A DNA stretch of 64,000 bases from Burkholderiaceae bacterium (lineage in GTDB: Bacteria > Pseudomonadota > Gammaproteobacteria > Burkholderiales > Burkholderiaceae_E), in the NCBI GenBank assembly GCA_019635275.1, contig JAHBZV010000003.1, positions 118,449 to 182,448 of the forward strand, read 5' to 3'. Below are positions 29,980 through 39,654 of this stretch, in pieces. The translations under genes and the position numbers were made by a program. The notes beneath the pieces are model-generated. The model searched no databases. It saw nothing but the letters and a program-made list of their open reading frames with translations, and was not told the origin of the DNA. The stretch's first letter is position 1. The number at the start of each line of letters is the position of its first letter.

Positions 29980-31830
29980 TCAGCGCTTGCGCCGCGGCAG
30001 CAGGTCCGTGCAGGTTCCCTCGTAGACCTCGGCGGTCATGCCGATCGACTCGCCCAGCGTCGGGTGGGGATGGATGGTGCGGCCGAGATCCGTGGCGTCG
30101 GCGCCCATCTCGATCGCCAGCGCAATCTCGCCGATCATGTCGCCGGCGTGCGTGCCGACGATCGCGCCACCCACGATCCGGTGCGAGGCCTCGTCGAACA
30201 GCAGCTTGGTGAAGCCCTCGTCGCGGCCATTGGCGATGGCGCGCGCCGACGCCGACCACGGGAATACCGCCTTGCCGATCGCGAGCCCCTGCGCGCGCGC
30301 CTCGTCCTCGGTCAGACCCGCCCAGGCGATCTCGGGGTCGGTGTAGGCCACCGACGGGATCACGCGCGCGTCGAAGAAGCTCTTCTCGCCGGCGGCCGCC
30401 TCGGCCGCGACGTGCCCCTGGTGCACTGCCTTGTGCGCCAGCATCGGCTGGCCGACGATGTCGCCGATCGCGAACAGGTGCGGCACGTTGGTGCGCATCT
30501 GCCGGTCGACCGAGATGAACCCGCGCTCGTCGACCGCAATGCCGGCGCGCTCGGCGCCGATCTTGCGGCCGTTCGGCGCGCGCCCGACTGCGCTGAGCAC
30601 CAGGTCGTAGACCTGAGGCTCGGCCGGCGCACCCTCGCCTTCGAACCAGACGCGGATACCCTCGGCGGCCGCCTCCGCGCGGACCGTCTTCGTGCGCAGC
30701 ATCACGCGGTCGAAGCGCTTCTCGTTGTGCCGCTGCCAGACCTTCACCAGATCGCGATCGGCGCCTGCCATCAGCCCGTCGAGCATCTCGACCACGTCGA
30801 TGCGCGCGCCCAGCGTCGAGTAGACAGTGGCCATCTCGAGGCCGATGATGCCGCCGCCGATCACCAGCATGCGCTTCGGCAGCGCGGGAAGCTCGAGCGC
30901 GCCGGTGGAGTCGACGATGCGCGGGTCCTCGGGCAGGAACGGCAGCCGCACCGGCATCGACCCGGCCGCCACGATCGCCTGCTCGAAGCGCACGACCGCC
31001 TTCTCGCCGGTCTTGTCCTGGCCCTCGCCGGTAGTGAGCTCGACCTCGACGTGGTGGGCGTCGAGGAAATGGCCGTAGCCGCGCACGACGCGCACCTTGC
31101 GCGACTTCGCCATCCCGGCGAGCCCGCCGGTGAGCTTGCCCACCACCGCCGACTTGTGCGCGCGCAGCCGATCGAGGTCGATGCGCGGCGCGTCGAACTC
31201 GACGCCTGCCCGGGCGAAATGACGGGCCTCGTCGATCACCGACGCGACGTGCAGCAGCGCCTTCGACGGGATGCAGCCGACGTTCAGGCACACGCCGCCC
31301 AGCGTCGCGTAGCGCTCGACGAGCACCGTGTCGAGCCCGAGATCGGCGGCGCGGAACGCCGCCGAATAGCCGCCGGGGCCGCCGCCCAGCACGAGCACCC
31401 GGCATTCGAGGTCGGCCCGGATGCCGGCGGCGCCGCGTTGCGGCGCGGGCCCGGGAGAGCCAGCGGTCTCGGACGCGCCGCCTGCGACCGGCGCAGGTGG
31501 CGCGCTCGCGACCGGTGCGGCTGCGGCTGCGGCTGCGGCTGTGGCAGCCACGGCCGGGGCGACCGCAGCCGGCGACTCGTCCTGCCCGGCCTCGACGTCG
31601 AGTTCGATCACCACCGATCCCTGCGACACCTTGTCGCCGACCTTCACTCTCAGTGCCTTCACGACGCCGGCCGCCGACGAAGGGATCTCCATCGACGCCT
31701 TGTCGGACTCGACGGTGATCAGCGACTGCTCGACCTTCACCGGATCGCCCGCCTTCACGAGCACCTCGATGACCTCGACGTCCTTGAAATCGCCGATGTC
31801 GGGCACCTTCACTTCGATCGTCTGGCTCAT
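29980..31830 (-). CDS. lpdA: Dihydrolipoyl dehydrogenase with N-terminal lipoyl domain (PDH E3)
   Basis: A 616-residue flavoprotein reoxidising dihydrolipoamide with NAD+. An extra lipoyl domain (~1-80, lipoylated Lys in TVESDKASM) is joined by an Ala-rich linker (~85-135) to the E3 core. The core shows the FAD-binding [20 protein letters not shown], the redox disulfide [13 protein letters not shown] near residue 180, the NAD-binding [12 protein letters not shown] and the C-terminal HPHPTLGES. Lipoyl-fused E3 is common in beta-proteobacterial PDH operons. It lies 24 bp after aceF. Its lipoyl domain is nearly identical to that of aceF. Confidence 0.96.
   Translation of the reverse strand: MSQTIEVKVPDIGDFKDVEVIEVLVKAGDPVKVEQSLITVESDKASMEIPSSAAGVVKALRVKVGDKVSQGSVVIELDVEAGQDESPAAVAPAVAATAAAAAAAAPVASAPPAPVAGGASETAGSPGPAPQRGAAGIRADLECRVLVLGGGPGGYSAAFRAADLGLDTVLVERYATLGGVCLNVGCIPSKALLHVASVIDEARHFARAGVEFDAPRIDLDRLRAHKSAVVGKLTGGLAGMAKSRKVRVVRGYGHFLDAHHVEVELTTGEGQDKTGEKAVVRFEQAIVAAGSMPVRLPFLPEDPRIVDSTGALELPALPKRMLVIGGGIIGLEMATVYSTLGARIDVVEMLDGLMAGADRDLVKVWQRHNEKRFDRVMLRTKTVRAEAAAEGIRVWFEGEGAPAEPQVYDLVLSAVGRAPNGRKIGAERAGIAVDERGFISVDRQMRTNVPHLFAIGDIVGQPMLAHKAVHQGHVAAEAAAGEKSFFDARVIPSVAYTDPEIAWAGLTEDEARAQGLAIGKAVFPWSASARAIANGRDEGFTKLLFDEASHRIVGGAIVGTHAGDMIGEIALAIEMGADATDLGRTIHPHPTLGESIGMTAEVYEGTCTDLLPRRKR
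31612..31830 (-). repeat. Lipoyl-domain duplication, lpdA copy
   Basis: The first ~73 codons of lpdA are highly similar in DNA and protein to the first ~73 codons of aceF (about 33025-33243). In one ~50-bp stretch (31692-31743 versus 33106-33157) I count only three mismatches, all C/G changes. The two copies lie in the same orientation ~1.4 kb apart. Confidence 0.75.
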
Positions 31831-31854
31831 GGGCGGCTCGTTGCGGTGTCTGGG

Positions 31855-33243
31855 CTACAGCATCGCACGCCGGAAATCGGCGAGCAGCTGCGACAGGTAG
31901 ACGTTGAACCGCGCGGCGGCGGCGCCGTCGATCACGCGGTGGTCGTAGGACAGCGACAACGGCAGCATCAGCCGCGGCTGGAACGCGGCTCCGTCCCACA
32001 CCGGCCGCATCGCCGAGCGACACACGCCGAGGATCGCGACCTCGGGCGCGTTGATGATCGGCGTGAAGTAGGTGCCGCCGATGCCGCCGAGGCTGGTGAT
32101 CGTGAACGTGCCGCCCTGCATCTCGGACGGCATGAGCTTGCCCTCGCGCGCCTTCGACGCCAGCTCTGCGCTCTCGCGCGCCAGCTCGAGCACGCCCTTG
32201 CGGTCGGCGTCGCGGATCACGGGCACGACCAGTCCGTTGGGCGTGTCGGCGGCGAACCCCACGTGATAGTAGTGCTTGAGCACCAGCGACTCGCCGTCGA
32301 GCGACGCGTTGAACTCGGGGAACTTCTTCAGCGCCGACACGCAGGCCTTGACGAGGAACGCGAGCATCGTCACCTTCGTGCCCTGCTTCTCGTGCTCGCG
32401 GTTCAGCTGCACCCGGAACGCCTCGAGCCCGGTGATGTCGGCGTCCTCGTGGTTGGTGACGTGCGGGATCATCACCCAGTTGCGGTGCAGGTTCGCCGCC
32501 GAGATCCTGCGGATGCGCTGGATGGGCTTCGTCTCGATCGGCCCGTACTTCGCGAAATCGACCTTCGGCCACGGAAGCAGGCCGAGCGCTGCGCCGCCGT
32601 CGCCGGCCGGCGCGGCCGCCGCTGCCGGCGCGCCCGCCTGGCGGACCACGCCCTTGACCCAGTCGCGCACGTCGTCGTGCAGGATCCGCTGCTTCGGGCC
32701 CGAGCCGCGCACCAGCGACAGGTCGACGCCGAGCTCGCGCGCGAAGCGCCGCACCGACGGGGACGCATGCGGCTTGACCACTGCGTCGTGGCCGTTGCCC
32801 GCCAGGCTCGCCGCGGGGGGCGCAGGGCGCGCCAGAGCCGGCGCAGCCGTTGCGGGCGGCACGCTCGCCTCGTCAGCCGCGGGCGCGGGCGCGGGCGCGG
32901 CCGCGGGGGCCGCGGCCGCCGATGCAGGCGCTGCGGGCGGCGGCGCCTCGGTCCCTGCACGGCTCGTCGCAGCCTCGGCCGGCGAGGCCGCCTCGGCCGT
33001 TGCGCCGTCGGCCTCCAGCTCGAGGATCGCCGAGCCTTCGGAAACCTTGTCGCCGATCTTCAGCTTCAGCGCCTGCACGACCCCGGCCGACGACGACGGA
33101 ATCTCCATCGACGCCTTGTCGGACTCCACCGTGATCAGCGACTGCTCCACCTTCACCCGGTCGCCCGGCTTCACCAGCACCTCGATCACCTCGACTTCCT
33201 TGAAGTCGCCGATGTCGGGAACCTTCACTTCGATGATTGCCAT
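31855..33243 (-). CDS. aceF: Dihydrolipoyllysine acetyltransferase (PDH E2)
   Basis: A 462-residue E2 core of the pyruvate dehydrogenase complex, transferring the acetyl group from lipoamide to CoA. One N-terminal lipoyl domain (Lys in TVESDKASM), a long Ala/Pro linker (~80-150), a peripheral-subunit-binding domain ([20 protein letters not shown]), and the acyltransferase domain ending with the catalytic [10 protein letters not shown] motif (His near residue 435). E. coli E2 has three lipoyl domains; here there is one, with a second on E3. Lies between aceE (27-bp gap) and lpdA. Confidence 0.96.
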   Translation of the reverse strand: MAIIEVKVPDIGDFKEVEVIEVLVKPGDRVKVEQSLITVESDKASMEIPSSSAGVVQALKLKIGDKVSEGSAILELEADGATAEAASPAEAATSRAGTEAPPPAAPASAAAAPAAAPAPAPAADEASVPPATAAPALARPAPPAASLAGNGHDAVVKPHASPSVRRFARELGVDLSLVRGSGPKQRILHDDVRDWVKGVVRQAGAPAAAAAPAGDGGAALGLLPWPKVDFAKYGPIETKPIQRIRRISAANLHRNWVMIPHVTNHEDADITGLEAFRVQLNREHEKQGTKVTMLAFLVKACVSALKKFPEFNASLDGESLVLKHYYHVGFAADTPNGLVVPVIRDADRKGVLELARESAELASKAREGKLMPSEMQGGTFTITSLGGIGGTYFTPIINAPEVAILGVCRSAMRPVWDGAAFQPRLMLPLSLSYDHRVIDGAAAARFNVYLSQLLADFRRAML

Positions 33244-33270
33244 CTCGACATTGCCCCGTGAAGGCGCCCG

Positions 33271-35982
33271 TCAGGCGTGGTGCGGATTGGTCTTGGCCGG
33301 ATCGATCCCGTACTTGCGGATCGCCTCGGCGACTTTCTTCACCGGGATCGCGCCCTCCTCGGCCAGCGACTTCAGCGCGGCGACCACGACGAAGTGCCGG
33401 TCGACCTCGAAGTGCTCGCGCAGCCGGGCGCGGAAGTCCGAGCGGCCGAAGCCGTCGGTGCCCAGCACGTGGTAGGTGCGTCCCTTGGGCAGGAACGGCC
33501 GGATCTGCTCCGCGAACAGCTTCATGTAGTCGGTCGACGCGACCAGCGGCCCGTGCGTCTTCTCGAACAGCTTCGACACGTAGGGCTGCTTCGGCTTGTC
33601 GGCGGGGTGCAGCAGGTTCCAGCGCTCGCAGTCGAGGCCGTCGCGGCGCAACTCGGTGAAGCTGGTGATGCTCCAGACGTCGCCGGCGACGCCCCAGTCG
33701 TGCTCGAGCAGGTCCGCCGCGGCGATGACCTCGCGCAGGATCGTGCCCGAGCCCAGCAGCTGCACGCGGTGCTCGGCCTTCCTCGGCCCCGCACGCAGCA
33801 GGTAGCCGCCCTTGACGATGCCCTCCTCGTCGCCCTTGTGCAGTCCCGGATGAGCGTAGTTCTCGTTCATCACGGTCAGGTAGAAGTAGACGTTCTCCTG
33901 CTCCTGCACCATGCGCTTCAGGCCGTGGTGGATGATGACCGCCACCTCGTGCGCGAAGGTCGGGTCGTAGGACACGCAGTTCGGGATCGTCGACGACAGG
34001 ATGTGGCTGTGCCCGTCCTCGTGCTGAAGGCCCTCGCCATTGAGCGTCGTGCGCCCCGCGGTGCCGCCCAGCAGGAAGCCACGCGCCTGCATGTCGCCGG
34101 CCGCCCACGCCAGGTCGCCGACGCGCTGGAACCCGAACATCGAGTAGTAGATGTAGAACGGGATCATGATGCGGTCGTTCGTCGAATACGACGTCGCCGC
34201 GGCGAGCCACGAGCAGAATGCCCCGGCCTCGTTGATGCCCTCCTGCAGGATCTGGCCGGCCGCGTCCTCGCGGTAGTACATCACCTGGTCCTTGTCGACC
34301 GGCGTGTACTTCTGCCCCTCGGGCGCGTAGATGCCGAGCTGCCGGAACATGCCCTCCAGGCCGAAGGTGCGCGCCTCGTCGGGGACGATCGGCACCACCC
34401 GCGGCCCGAGCGTCTTGTCGCGCGTGAGCGCGGTGAGCACGCGCACGAAGGCCTGCGTGGTCGAGATCTCGCGGCCCTCGGCGGTCGGCTCGAGCACGGC
34501 CTGGAACGCCTCCAGCCCAGGCACCGCGAGCGACTCGCTCGAGCGGCGCCGCCGCTGCGGGAGCGACCCGCCCAGCGCGTGGCGTCGCTCCATCATGTAC
34601 TTCATCTCCGGCGAGTCCGCAGGCGGCTTGTAGAAGGGGATCTCCTCGAGCCGGTCGTCCGGGATCGGAATCGCGAAGCGGTCGCGAAACTCGCGGATCG
34701 AGCTCGCGTCGAGCTTCTTCAGCTGGTGCGTCGGGTTCTTCGCCTCGCCGGCCCGGCCCAACCCGTAGCCCTTGACCGTCTTGGCCAGGATCACGGTGGG
34801 CTGGCCGCGATGGTGATAGGCCGCGTGGAACGCCGCGTAGACCTTGTGCGGATCGTGCCCGCCGCGATTCAGGCGCCAGATGTCCTCGTCGGTCATCCGC
34901 GACACCATCTCGAGCAGCTTCGGATGCTTGCCGAAGAAGTACTTGCGCACGAACGCGCCGTCGTTGGCCTTGTATGCCTGGTACTCGCCGTCGACGGTCT
35001 CCTCCATGACCCGCTGCAGGATGCCGTCCTTGTCGCGCGCGAGCAGCGGATCCCAGTACGAGCCCCAGATCAGCTTGATCACGTTCCAGCCCGAGCCGCG
35101 GAAATCGCCCTCGAGCTCCTGGATGATCTTGCCGTTGCCGCGCACCGGGCCGTCCAGCCGCTGCAGGTTGCAGTTGACAACGAAGATCAGGTTGTCGAGC
35201 TTCTCGCGCGAGGCGAGGCTGATTGCGCCCAGCGACTCGGGCTCGTCCATCTCGCCGTCGCCGCAGAACACCCAGACCTTGCGGTTGCTGGTGTCGGCGA
35301 TCCCGCGCGCGTGCAGGTACTTGAGGAAGCGCGCCTGGTAGATCGACATCAGCGGCCCGAGGCCCATCGAGACCGTCGGGAACTGCCAGAAGTCGGGCAT
35401 CAGGTTCGGATGCGGGTACGACGACAGTCCCTTGCCGCCCACCTCCTGGCGGAAGTTGGCCAGCTGCTCCTCGGTGAGGCGACCTTCGAGGAACGCGCGC
35501 CCGTACAGCCCCGGCGCCGAGTGCCCCTGGAAGTAGACGAGGTCGCCGCCGTGGCCCTCGTGCGGCGCGTGCCAGAAGTGATTCATCCCCGCGCCGATCA
35601 TCGTCGCCAGCGACGCGAACGACGCGAGATGCCCGCCGAGGTCGCCGCCGTCGGGCGGGTTGTGCTTGTTCGCGCGCACCACCATCGCCATCGCGTTCCA
35701 GCGGATGAACGAACGGATGCGCTCCTCGTACTCGGCGTTGCCCGGCGAGTGCGTTTCGAGGTGCGCGGGGATCGTGTTGACGTAGGCGGTGTTGGCCGAG
35801 AACGGGATGAAGGCTCCCGACCGGCGCGCCTTCTCGATCATCCGCTCGAGCAGGAAGTGCGCGCGCTCCGGCCCCTCGCGGTCGATGACCGTCTCGAGGG
35901 CGTCGAGCCACTCGCGCGTCTCGACGACATCGGGGTCGGTCGGATCGTCGGCGGCAGGCAGCCGGGTCGGAAGCGCTGACAT
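33271..35982 (-). CDS. aceE: Pyruvate dehydrogenase E1 component, homodimeric
   Basis: A 903-residue thiamine-diphosphate enzyme decarboxylating pyruvate and acetylating E2. The ThDP/Mg motif is visible as VFCGDGEMDEPESLGA near residue 240, followed by NCNLQRLDGP; HNPPDGGDLGGHLAS and TAGRTTLNGEGLQHEDGHSH are also typical of AceE. The ATG at 35982 sits behind a near-perfect GGAGGAG ribosome-binding site; an in-frame extension upstream runs through the promoter. First gene of aceE-aceF-lpdA. Confidence 0.97.
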   Translation of the reverse strand: MSALPTRLPAADDPTDPDVVETREWLDALETVIDREGPERAHFLLERMIEKARRSGAFIPFSANTAYVNTIPAHLETHSPGNAEYEERIRSFIRWNAMAMVVRANKHNPPDGGDLGGHLASFASLATMIGAGMNHFWHAPHEGHGGDLVYFQGHSAPGLYGRAFLEGRLTEEQLANFRQEVGGKGLSSYPHPNLMPDFWQFPTVSMGLGPLMSIYQARFLKYLHARGIADTSNRKVWVFCGDGEMDEPESLGAISLASREKLDNLIFVVNCNLQRLDGPVRGNGKIIQELEGDFRGSGWNVIKLIWGSYWDPLLARDKDGILQRVMEETVDGEYQAYKANDGAFVRKYFFGKHPKLLEMVSRMTDEDIWRLNRGGHDPHKVYAAFHAAYHHRGQPTVILAKTVKGYGLGRAGEAKNPTHQLKKLDASSIREFRDRFAIPIPDDRLEEIPFYKPPADSPEMKYMMERRHALGGSLPQRRRRSSESLAVPGLEAFQAVLEPTAEGREISTTQAFVRVLTALTRDKTLGPRVVPIVPDEARTFGLEGMFRQLGIYAPEGQKYTPVDKDQVMYYREDAAGQILQEGINEAGAFCSWLAAATSYSTNDRIMIPFYIYYSMFGFQRVGDLAWAAGDMQARGFLLGGTAGRTTLNGEGLQHEDGHSHILSSTIPNCVSYDPTFAHEVAVIIHHGLKRMVQEQENVYFYLTVMNENYAHPGLHKGDEEGIVKGGYLLRAGPRKAEHRVQLLGSGTILREVIAAADLLEHDWGVAGDVWSITSFTELRRDGLDCERWNLLHPADKPKQPYVSKLFEKTHGPLVASTDYMKLFAEQIRPFLPKGRTYHVLGTDGFGRSDFRARLREHFEVDRHFVVVAALKSLAEEGAIPVKKVAEAIRKYGIDPAKTNPHHA

Positions 35983-36020
35983 GGGATCTCCTCCTTCCGT
36001 TGATGGTTCGTTTCCGGCCG

Positions 36021-36049
36021 ATTCTAGGAAGCCACCCCTCAAATGACAA
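36021..36049 (-). promoter_or_regulatory. Sigma-70-type promoter of the aceEF-lpdA operon
   Basis: Read on the minus strand: TTGTCA (36049-36044), exactly 17 bp, then TAGAAT (36026-36021), each box 5/6 to consensus. Transcription would begin near 36014, about 30 nt before the aceE start. A/T-rich sequence at 36050-36100 immediately upstream could act as an UP element or regulator site. Confidence 0.7.
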
Positions 36050-36172
36050 GGAAAATTTTTGTATTGAGGAATTTCATCCCATATTGTGGTATTTCGTCGA
36101 CGCCGTAGGGTCGATGCGCATGGACCCTGCACGGGCGTGCTGCCTACACTCGGTACACTGCCTCATCGCGCC

Positions 36173-38959
36173 ATGAAAAACCGCAACGACCCTTCGACCC
36201 GACGTACCGAGATGCGCGCCATCCGCTGGCTGTCGCTGTCGCACGCGTTCGGGATCGGCCTGTTCGTGCTGCTGATGGGCGCGTTCCTCTGGTATCTGCG
36301 CGCGGTCGAGATCGACCAGCAGAAGCAGGCGCTGTATCGCGACGTCGCCAGCGCGCAGACCGCGCTGCGCCGCGAACTGCGCGACGACCAGGACGAGATC
36401 GGCCTCGTGGCCGAAGAGTGGTCGACGCGCGCGCGCCGCAGCCCGATCGCAGCCGACAAGGCCATCGAGGACTTCCTCGCGCGCCGAAGCTCGGCCGTCT
36501 ACGTCGCGCTGATCGACGCCGACGGCCGGGTCACGCACACGCTGCACGCGCGCGGCGTCGTGCCGATCGCGCTGCGAGCGCGTGGCGCGACGGTCTCCGA
36601 CGCGGCGGGCCGCGAAGCCTTCGACGAGATCCGTCGCCGCCAGCGCGCGGTGTTCACCCGCCCGTTCTCGGCCGCCGCGAGCGACGTGCTGGTCGAACTG
36701 CACGCACCCGTCTACGACGACACCGGCTTCACCGGCGCCGTCATCGTCGGCTACTCGCTGAACCGCGTGCTCGGCGGGTCGCTGCTGCAGACGATCCGCG
36801 ACCGCTACCAGCTGTCGATCGTCGATCGGGACGGCAACAGCCTGGTCAGCTCGTCGCTGTTCGAGATCGACCTCGCCCACCTGAGCTACGAGTTACCGCT
36901 CGACCCGCCGGGCCACGGCGTGCGGCTTCGCGCCTTCGCCTACGACATGCAGCCGCACCTGATCGACCGGTCGCTGGTGGCGGCGGTGGTGGGCCTGTCG
37001 CTGGCGATCCTCGTCACGCTGGTCATGCTGTGGCGCCACGCGCGTCGGCGCCTGTTTGCCGAATACGAGCGCGACCGCCTGTTCACGCTGTCGCCCGACC
37101 CGCTGTGCGTGTTCGAGACCGACGGCACGCTGGTGCGCGGCAATCCCGCCTTCGAGACCGTGCTGGGCGCCGGCGAGCGGCGACGCCGCATCGACCGCTG
37201 GGTCCACCCGGACGATCGCGACCAGGTCGCGACGGCGCTGGCGCAGATCGGCCAGCCGGGCGCCTCGTCGGCGAGCTTCGAGGCGCGCTTTCGCGCGCTC
37301 GACCCCGCGCAGGCAGCGAACGCGGCGCCCACTGCCGGATCGCAGACTGCCGGCTCGCCGACGCCGTGGCGCTGGCTGCACTGGTCGCTGCGTCGCGACG
37401 CGGACGCCGACGCGCCTCGCCCGCTGCTGTACGCGGTTGCGCGCGACGTTACCGAGCGCCGCAACGCCGAACTGGCGCTGGCCGCCGAGACCGCGTTCCG
37501 GCAGGCGATGGAAGACTCGATGCTCACCGGCATGCGCGCCTTCGACATGGACGGGCGCATCAGCTACGTCAATCGCGCGTTCTGCCAGATGGTCGGCTTC
37601 GACGCCAGCGAACTGGTCGGCGCGCTGCCGCCCTACCCTTACTGGCCCGCCGGCAGTTCCGAGGCGAACCGCGAGAACCTGTCGCGCGTGCTGCGCGGCG
37701 ACACGCCCACCAGCGGGTTCGAGGTCAAGGTCAGGCGCAAGGACGGGTCGCTGTTCGACGCCCGGATGTACGTCTCGCCGCTGATCGACCGGCACGGACA
37801 CCAGACCGGCTGGATGACATCGATGACCGACGTCACCGAGCCCAAGCGCATCCGCGAGCAACTGGCCGCCGCCCACGAGCGCTTCACCACGGTGCTCGAC
37901 GAGCTCGATGCGGCGGTGTCGGTCGTGGCGCGCCCGCCCGACGGCTCGGTGGACCACGCCGAGCTGCTGTTTGCCAACCGCATGTACCGCAGCCTGTTCG
38001 GTGCAGACAGTCGCCGCCATGAATCGCTGCTCGCCGCGCGCGACGTCGGGTTGGCCGACAGCCCGAGCGAGATCTTCGACGCGACGCTCGGGCGCTGGTT
38101 CGAGGTGCGCAGCCGGCAGATCCGCTGGGTCGACGGCAGCGCGGTCGAGATGCTGGTCGCGACCGACGTCACGCGCCGGCACGAGATCGAGGAGCAACAG
38201 CGCGAGCAGGACCGCAAGCTGCAGCGCACCTCGCGCCTGGTGACGATGGGCGAAATGGCGTCGTCGCTCGCGCACGAGCTGAACCAGCCGCTGACCGCGA
38301 TCGCCAACTACTGCATGGGGCTGTCCGCGCGCATCCGCGCCCGCGCCGGCGCGGGCCAGCCCATGGAAGCCGACGAGTTGCTCGAGCCGCTCGCCAAGAC
38401 CGCCGCGCAAGCCGCACGCGCCGGCGAAGTCATCCGCCGCATTCGCAATTTCGTCAAACGCAGCGAACCCGAACGCCGCCGCTGCGAGGTGGTCGCGATC
38501 GTCGCCGATGCGGTCGGGCTGGCCGAGATCGACGCGCGGCGCCTGGGCATCCAGGTCGTCACCGAGCTCGCGCCCGAGTTGCCGCCGCTCTACGTCGACC
38601 CGATCCTGATCGAGCAGGTGCTCCTGAACCTGCTGAAGAACGGCATCGAGGCGATGCGCGACGTGCCCCCCGATCGCCCGCGCGAAGTGCGCCTCGCCGT
38701 CGAGCTCGCCGACGGGCACGCGGAGTTCCGGGTGACCGACCACGGCAACGGGCTGGCGCGCGACGCGCAGCAGCGCCTGTTCGAGCCGTTCTTCACGACG
38801 AAGGCCGAGGGCATGGGCATCGGCCTGAACATCTGCCGCTCGATCGTCGAGTCGCACAAGGGCCGCCTGTGGGCCGAGACCACCGCAGGCGGCGGATGCA
38901 GTTTCCGATTCACCCTGCCGGTGGTCGCCGAGGTCGCCGCCGTCGCCGACACCGCATGA
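36173..38959 (+). CDS. PAS-domain sensor histidine kinase, divergent from aceE
   Basis: A 928-residue membrane kinase. TM1 ~20-43 and TM2 ~267-287 flank a ~220-residue periplasmic sensor domain. Three PAS-like regions follow (~303-420, ~441-560, ~569-680), then HisKA with MGEMASSLAHELNQP (His near residue 700) and HATPase_c with LLNLLKNGIEAM and EGMGIGLNICRSIVESH. The architecture resembles DctB/FixL-like kinases. ATG at 36173 was chosen because the upstream extension is Arg-rich and crosses the promoter region. Its stop overlaps the start of the response regulator gene (ATGA). Control of pyruvate dehydrogenase is plausible from position but unproven. Confidence 0.9.
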   Translation: MKNRNDPSTRRTEMRAIRWLSLSHAFGIGLFVLLMGAFLWYLRAVEIDQQKQALYRDVASAQTALRRELRDDQDEIGLVAEEWSTRARRSPIAADKAIEDFLARRSSAVYVALIDADGRVTHTLHARGVVPIALRARGATVSDAAGREAFDEIRRRQRAVFTRPFSAAASDVLVELHAPVYDDTGFTGAVIVGYSLNRVLGGSLLQTIRDRYQLSIVDRDGNSLVSSSLFEIDLAHLSYELPLDPPGHGVRLRAFAYDMQPHLIDRSLVAAVVGLSLAILVTLVMLWRHARRRLFAEYERDRLFTLSPDPLCVFETDGTLVRGNPAFETVLGAGERRRRIDRWVHPDDRDQVATALAQIGQPGASSASFEARFRALDPAQAANAAPTAGSQTAGSPTPWRWLHWSLRRDADADAPRPLLYAVARDVTERRNAELALAAETAFRQAMEDSMLTGMRAFDMDGRISYVNRAFCQMVGFDASELVGALPPYPYWPAGSSEANRENLSRVLRGDTPTSGFEVKVRRKDGSLFDARMYVSPLIDRHGHQTGWMTSMTDVTEPKRIREQLAAAHERFTTVLDELDAAVSVVARPPDGSVDHAELLFANRMYRSLFGADSRRHESLLAARDVGLADSPSEIFDATLGRWFEVRSRQIRWVDGSAVEMLVATDVTRRHEIEEQQREQDRKLQRTSRLVTMGEMASSLAHELNQPLTAIANYCMGLSARIRARAGAGQPMEADELLEPLAKTAAQAARAGEVIRRIRNFVKRSEPERRRCEVVAIVADAVGLAEIDARRLGIQVVTELAPELPPLYVDPILIEQVLLNLLKNGIEAMRDVPPDRPREVRLAVELADGHAEFRVTDHGNGLARDAQQRLFEPFFTTKAEGMGIGLNICRSIVESHKGRLWAETTAGGGCSFRFTLPVVAEVAAVADTA

Positions 38960-39654
38960 CTCCGTTTCCGAACCTGCACCCGATGAGCACCCCTTCCACG
39001 CCCGATTCCAGGACCCCCGCCAACCCGCCGGCCGGCGCCGCAGGCCTCGTCTATGTCGTCGACGACGACGAGGCGGTGCGCGACTCGATGCGCTGGCTGC
39101 TCGAGGCCAACGGCTTCCAGGTGAGCAGCTTCGCCAGCGCCGAGGAGTTCCTCGCCCGCCTGCCCGACCCGGAACCGATTGCCTGCCTGCTGCTCGACGT
39201 GCGCATGCCGGGCATGTCCGGGCTCGAGCTTCACGAGGAACTGGTGCGACGCGGCTCGGCGCTGCCGCTGATCTTCATCACCGGACACGGCGACGTGCCG
39301 ATGGCCGTGTCGCGGATGAAGAAAGGCGCGCACGACTTCCTCGAGAAGCCGTTCAGTGACGCGCAGCTGCGGCAACTGGTCACCGAGTGCCTCGCCCGCG
39401 CCGAGGCCGCGCACCGCGAGTTGCGCGACGACCGCGAGGCCAGCGAGCGCATCGAACGGCTCACCGGCCGCGAGCGCCAGGTGCTTGACCTGATCGTCGC
39501 CGGGCGGCTGAACAAGCAGATCGCCGACGACCTCGGCATCAGCATCAAGACCGTCGAGGCGCACCGCGCGAACATCATGGACAAGCTCGGCGCTCGCACG
39601 ATGGCCGACCTGATGCGTATCGCGCTCAGGGCCGGCGCTTCGCGCGCGGAGTGA
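38956..39654 (+). CDS. FixJ/NarL-type response regulator
   Basis: A 232-residue regulator partnered with the preceding kinase. Receiver domain with VYVVDDDEAVRDSMRWLLEA, phosphorylated Asp in CLLLDVRMPGMSG near residue 81 and Lys in DFLEKPFSDAQL; LuxR-type helix-turn-helix in LTGRERQVLDLIVAGRLNKQ and the following IADDLGISIKTVEAHR. ATG at 38956 forms an ATGA overlap with the kinase stop; a second in-frame ATG at 38983 is possible. Its 3' end overlaps the convergent tup regulator by 29 bp. Confidence 0.92.
   Translation: MTPFPNLHPMSTPSTPDSRTPANPPAGAAGLVYVVDDDEAVRDSMRWLLEANGFQVSSFASAEEFLARLPDPEPIACLLLDVRMPGMSGLELHEELVRRGSALPLIFITGHGDVPMAVSRMKKGAHDFLEKPFSDAQLRQLVTECLARAEAAHRELRDDREASERIERLTGRERQVLDLIVAGRLNKQIADDLGISIKTVEAHRANIMDKLGARTMADLMRIALRAGASRAE

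Noticed and set aside
32880-32930. GC-rich short tandem repeats in the aceF linker (also in the lpdA linker near 31510-31560 and the adaptor tail near 9950-9995).
   Set aside because: As findings they are ordinary Ala/Pro/Gly linker-coding repeats in a high-GC genome; noted only within the gene entries.
29902-33261. An 1119-codon plus-strand frame opposite lpdA and aceF, and similar long frames opposite aceE (33277-35979) and the kinase gene (36893-38857).
   Set aside because: All are His/Arg/Asp-rich antisense shadows of well-identified genes, with no plausible start sites or domains.
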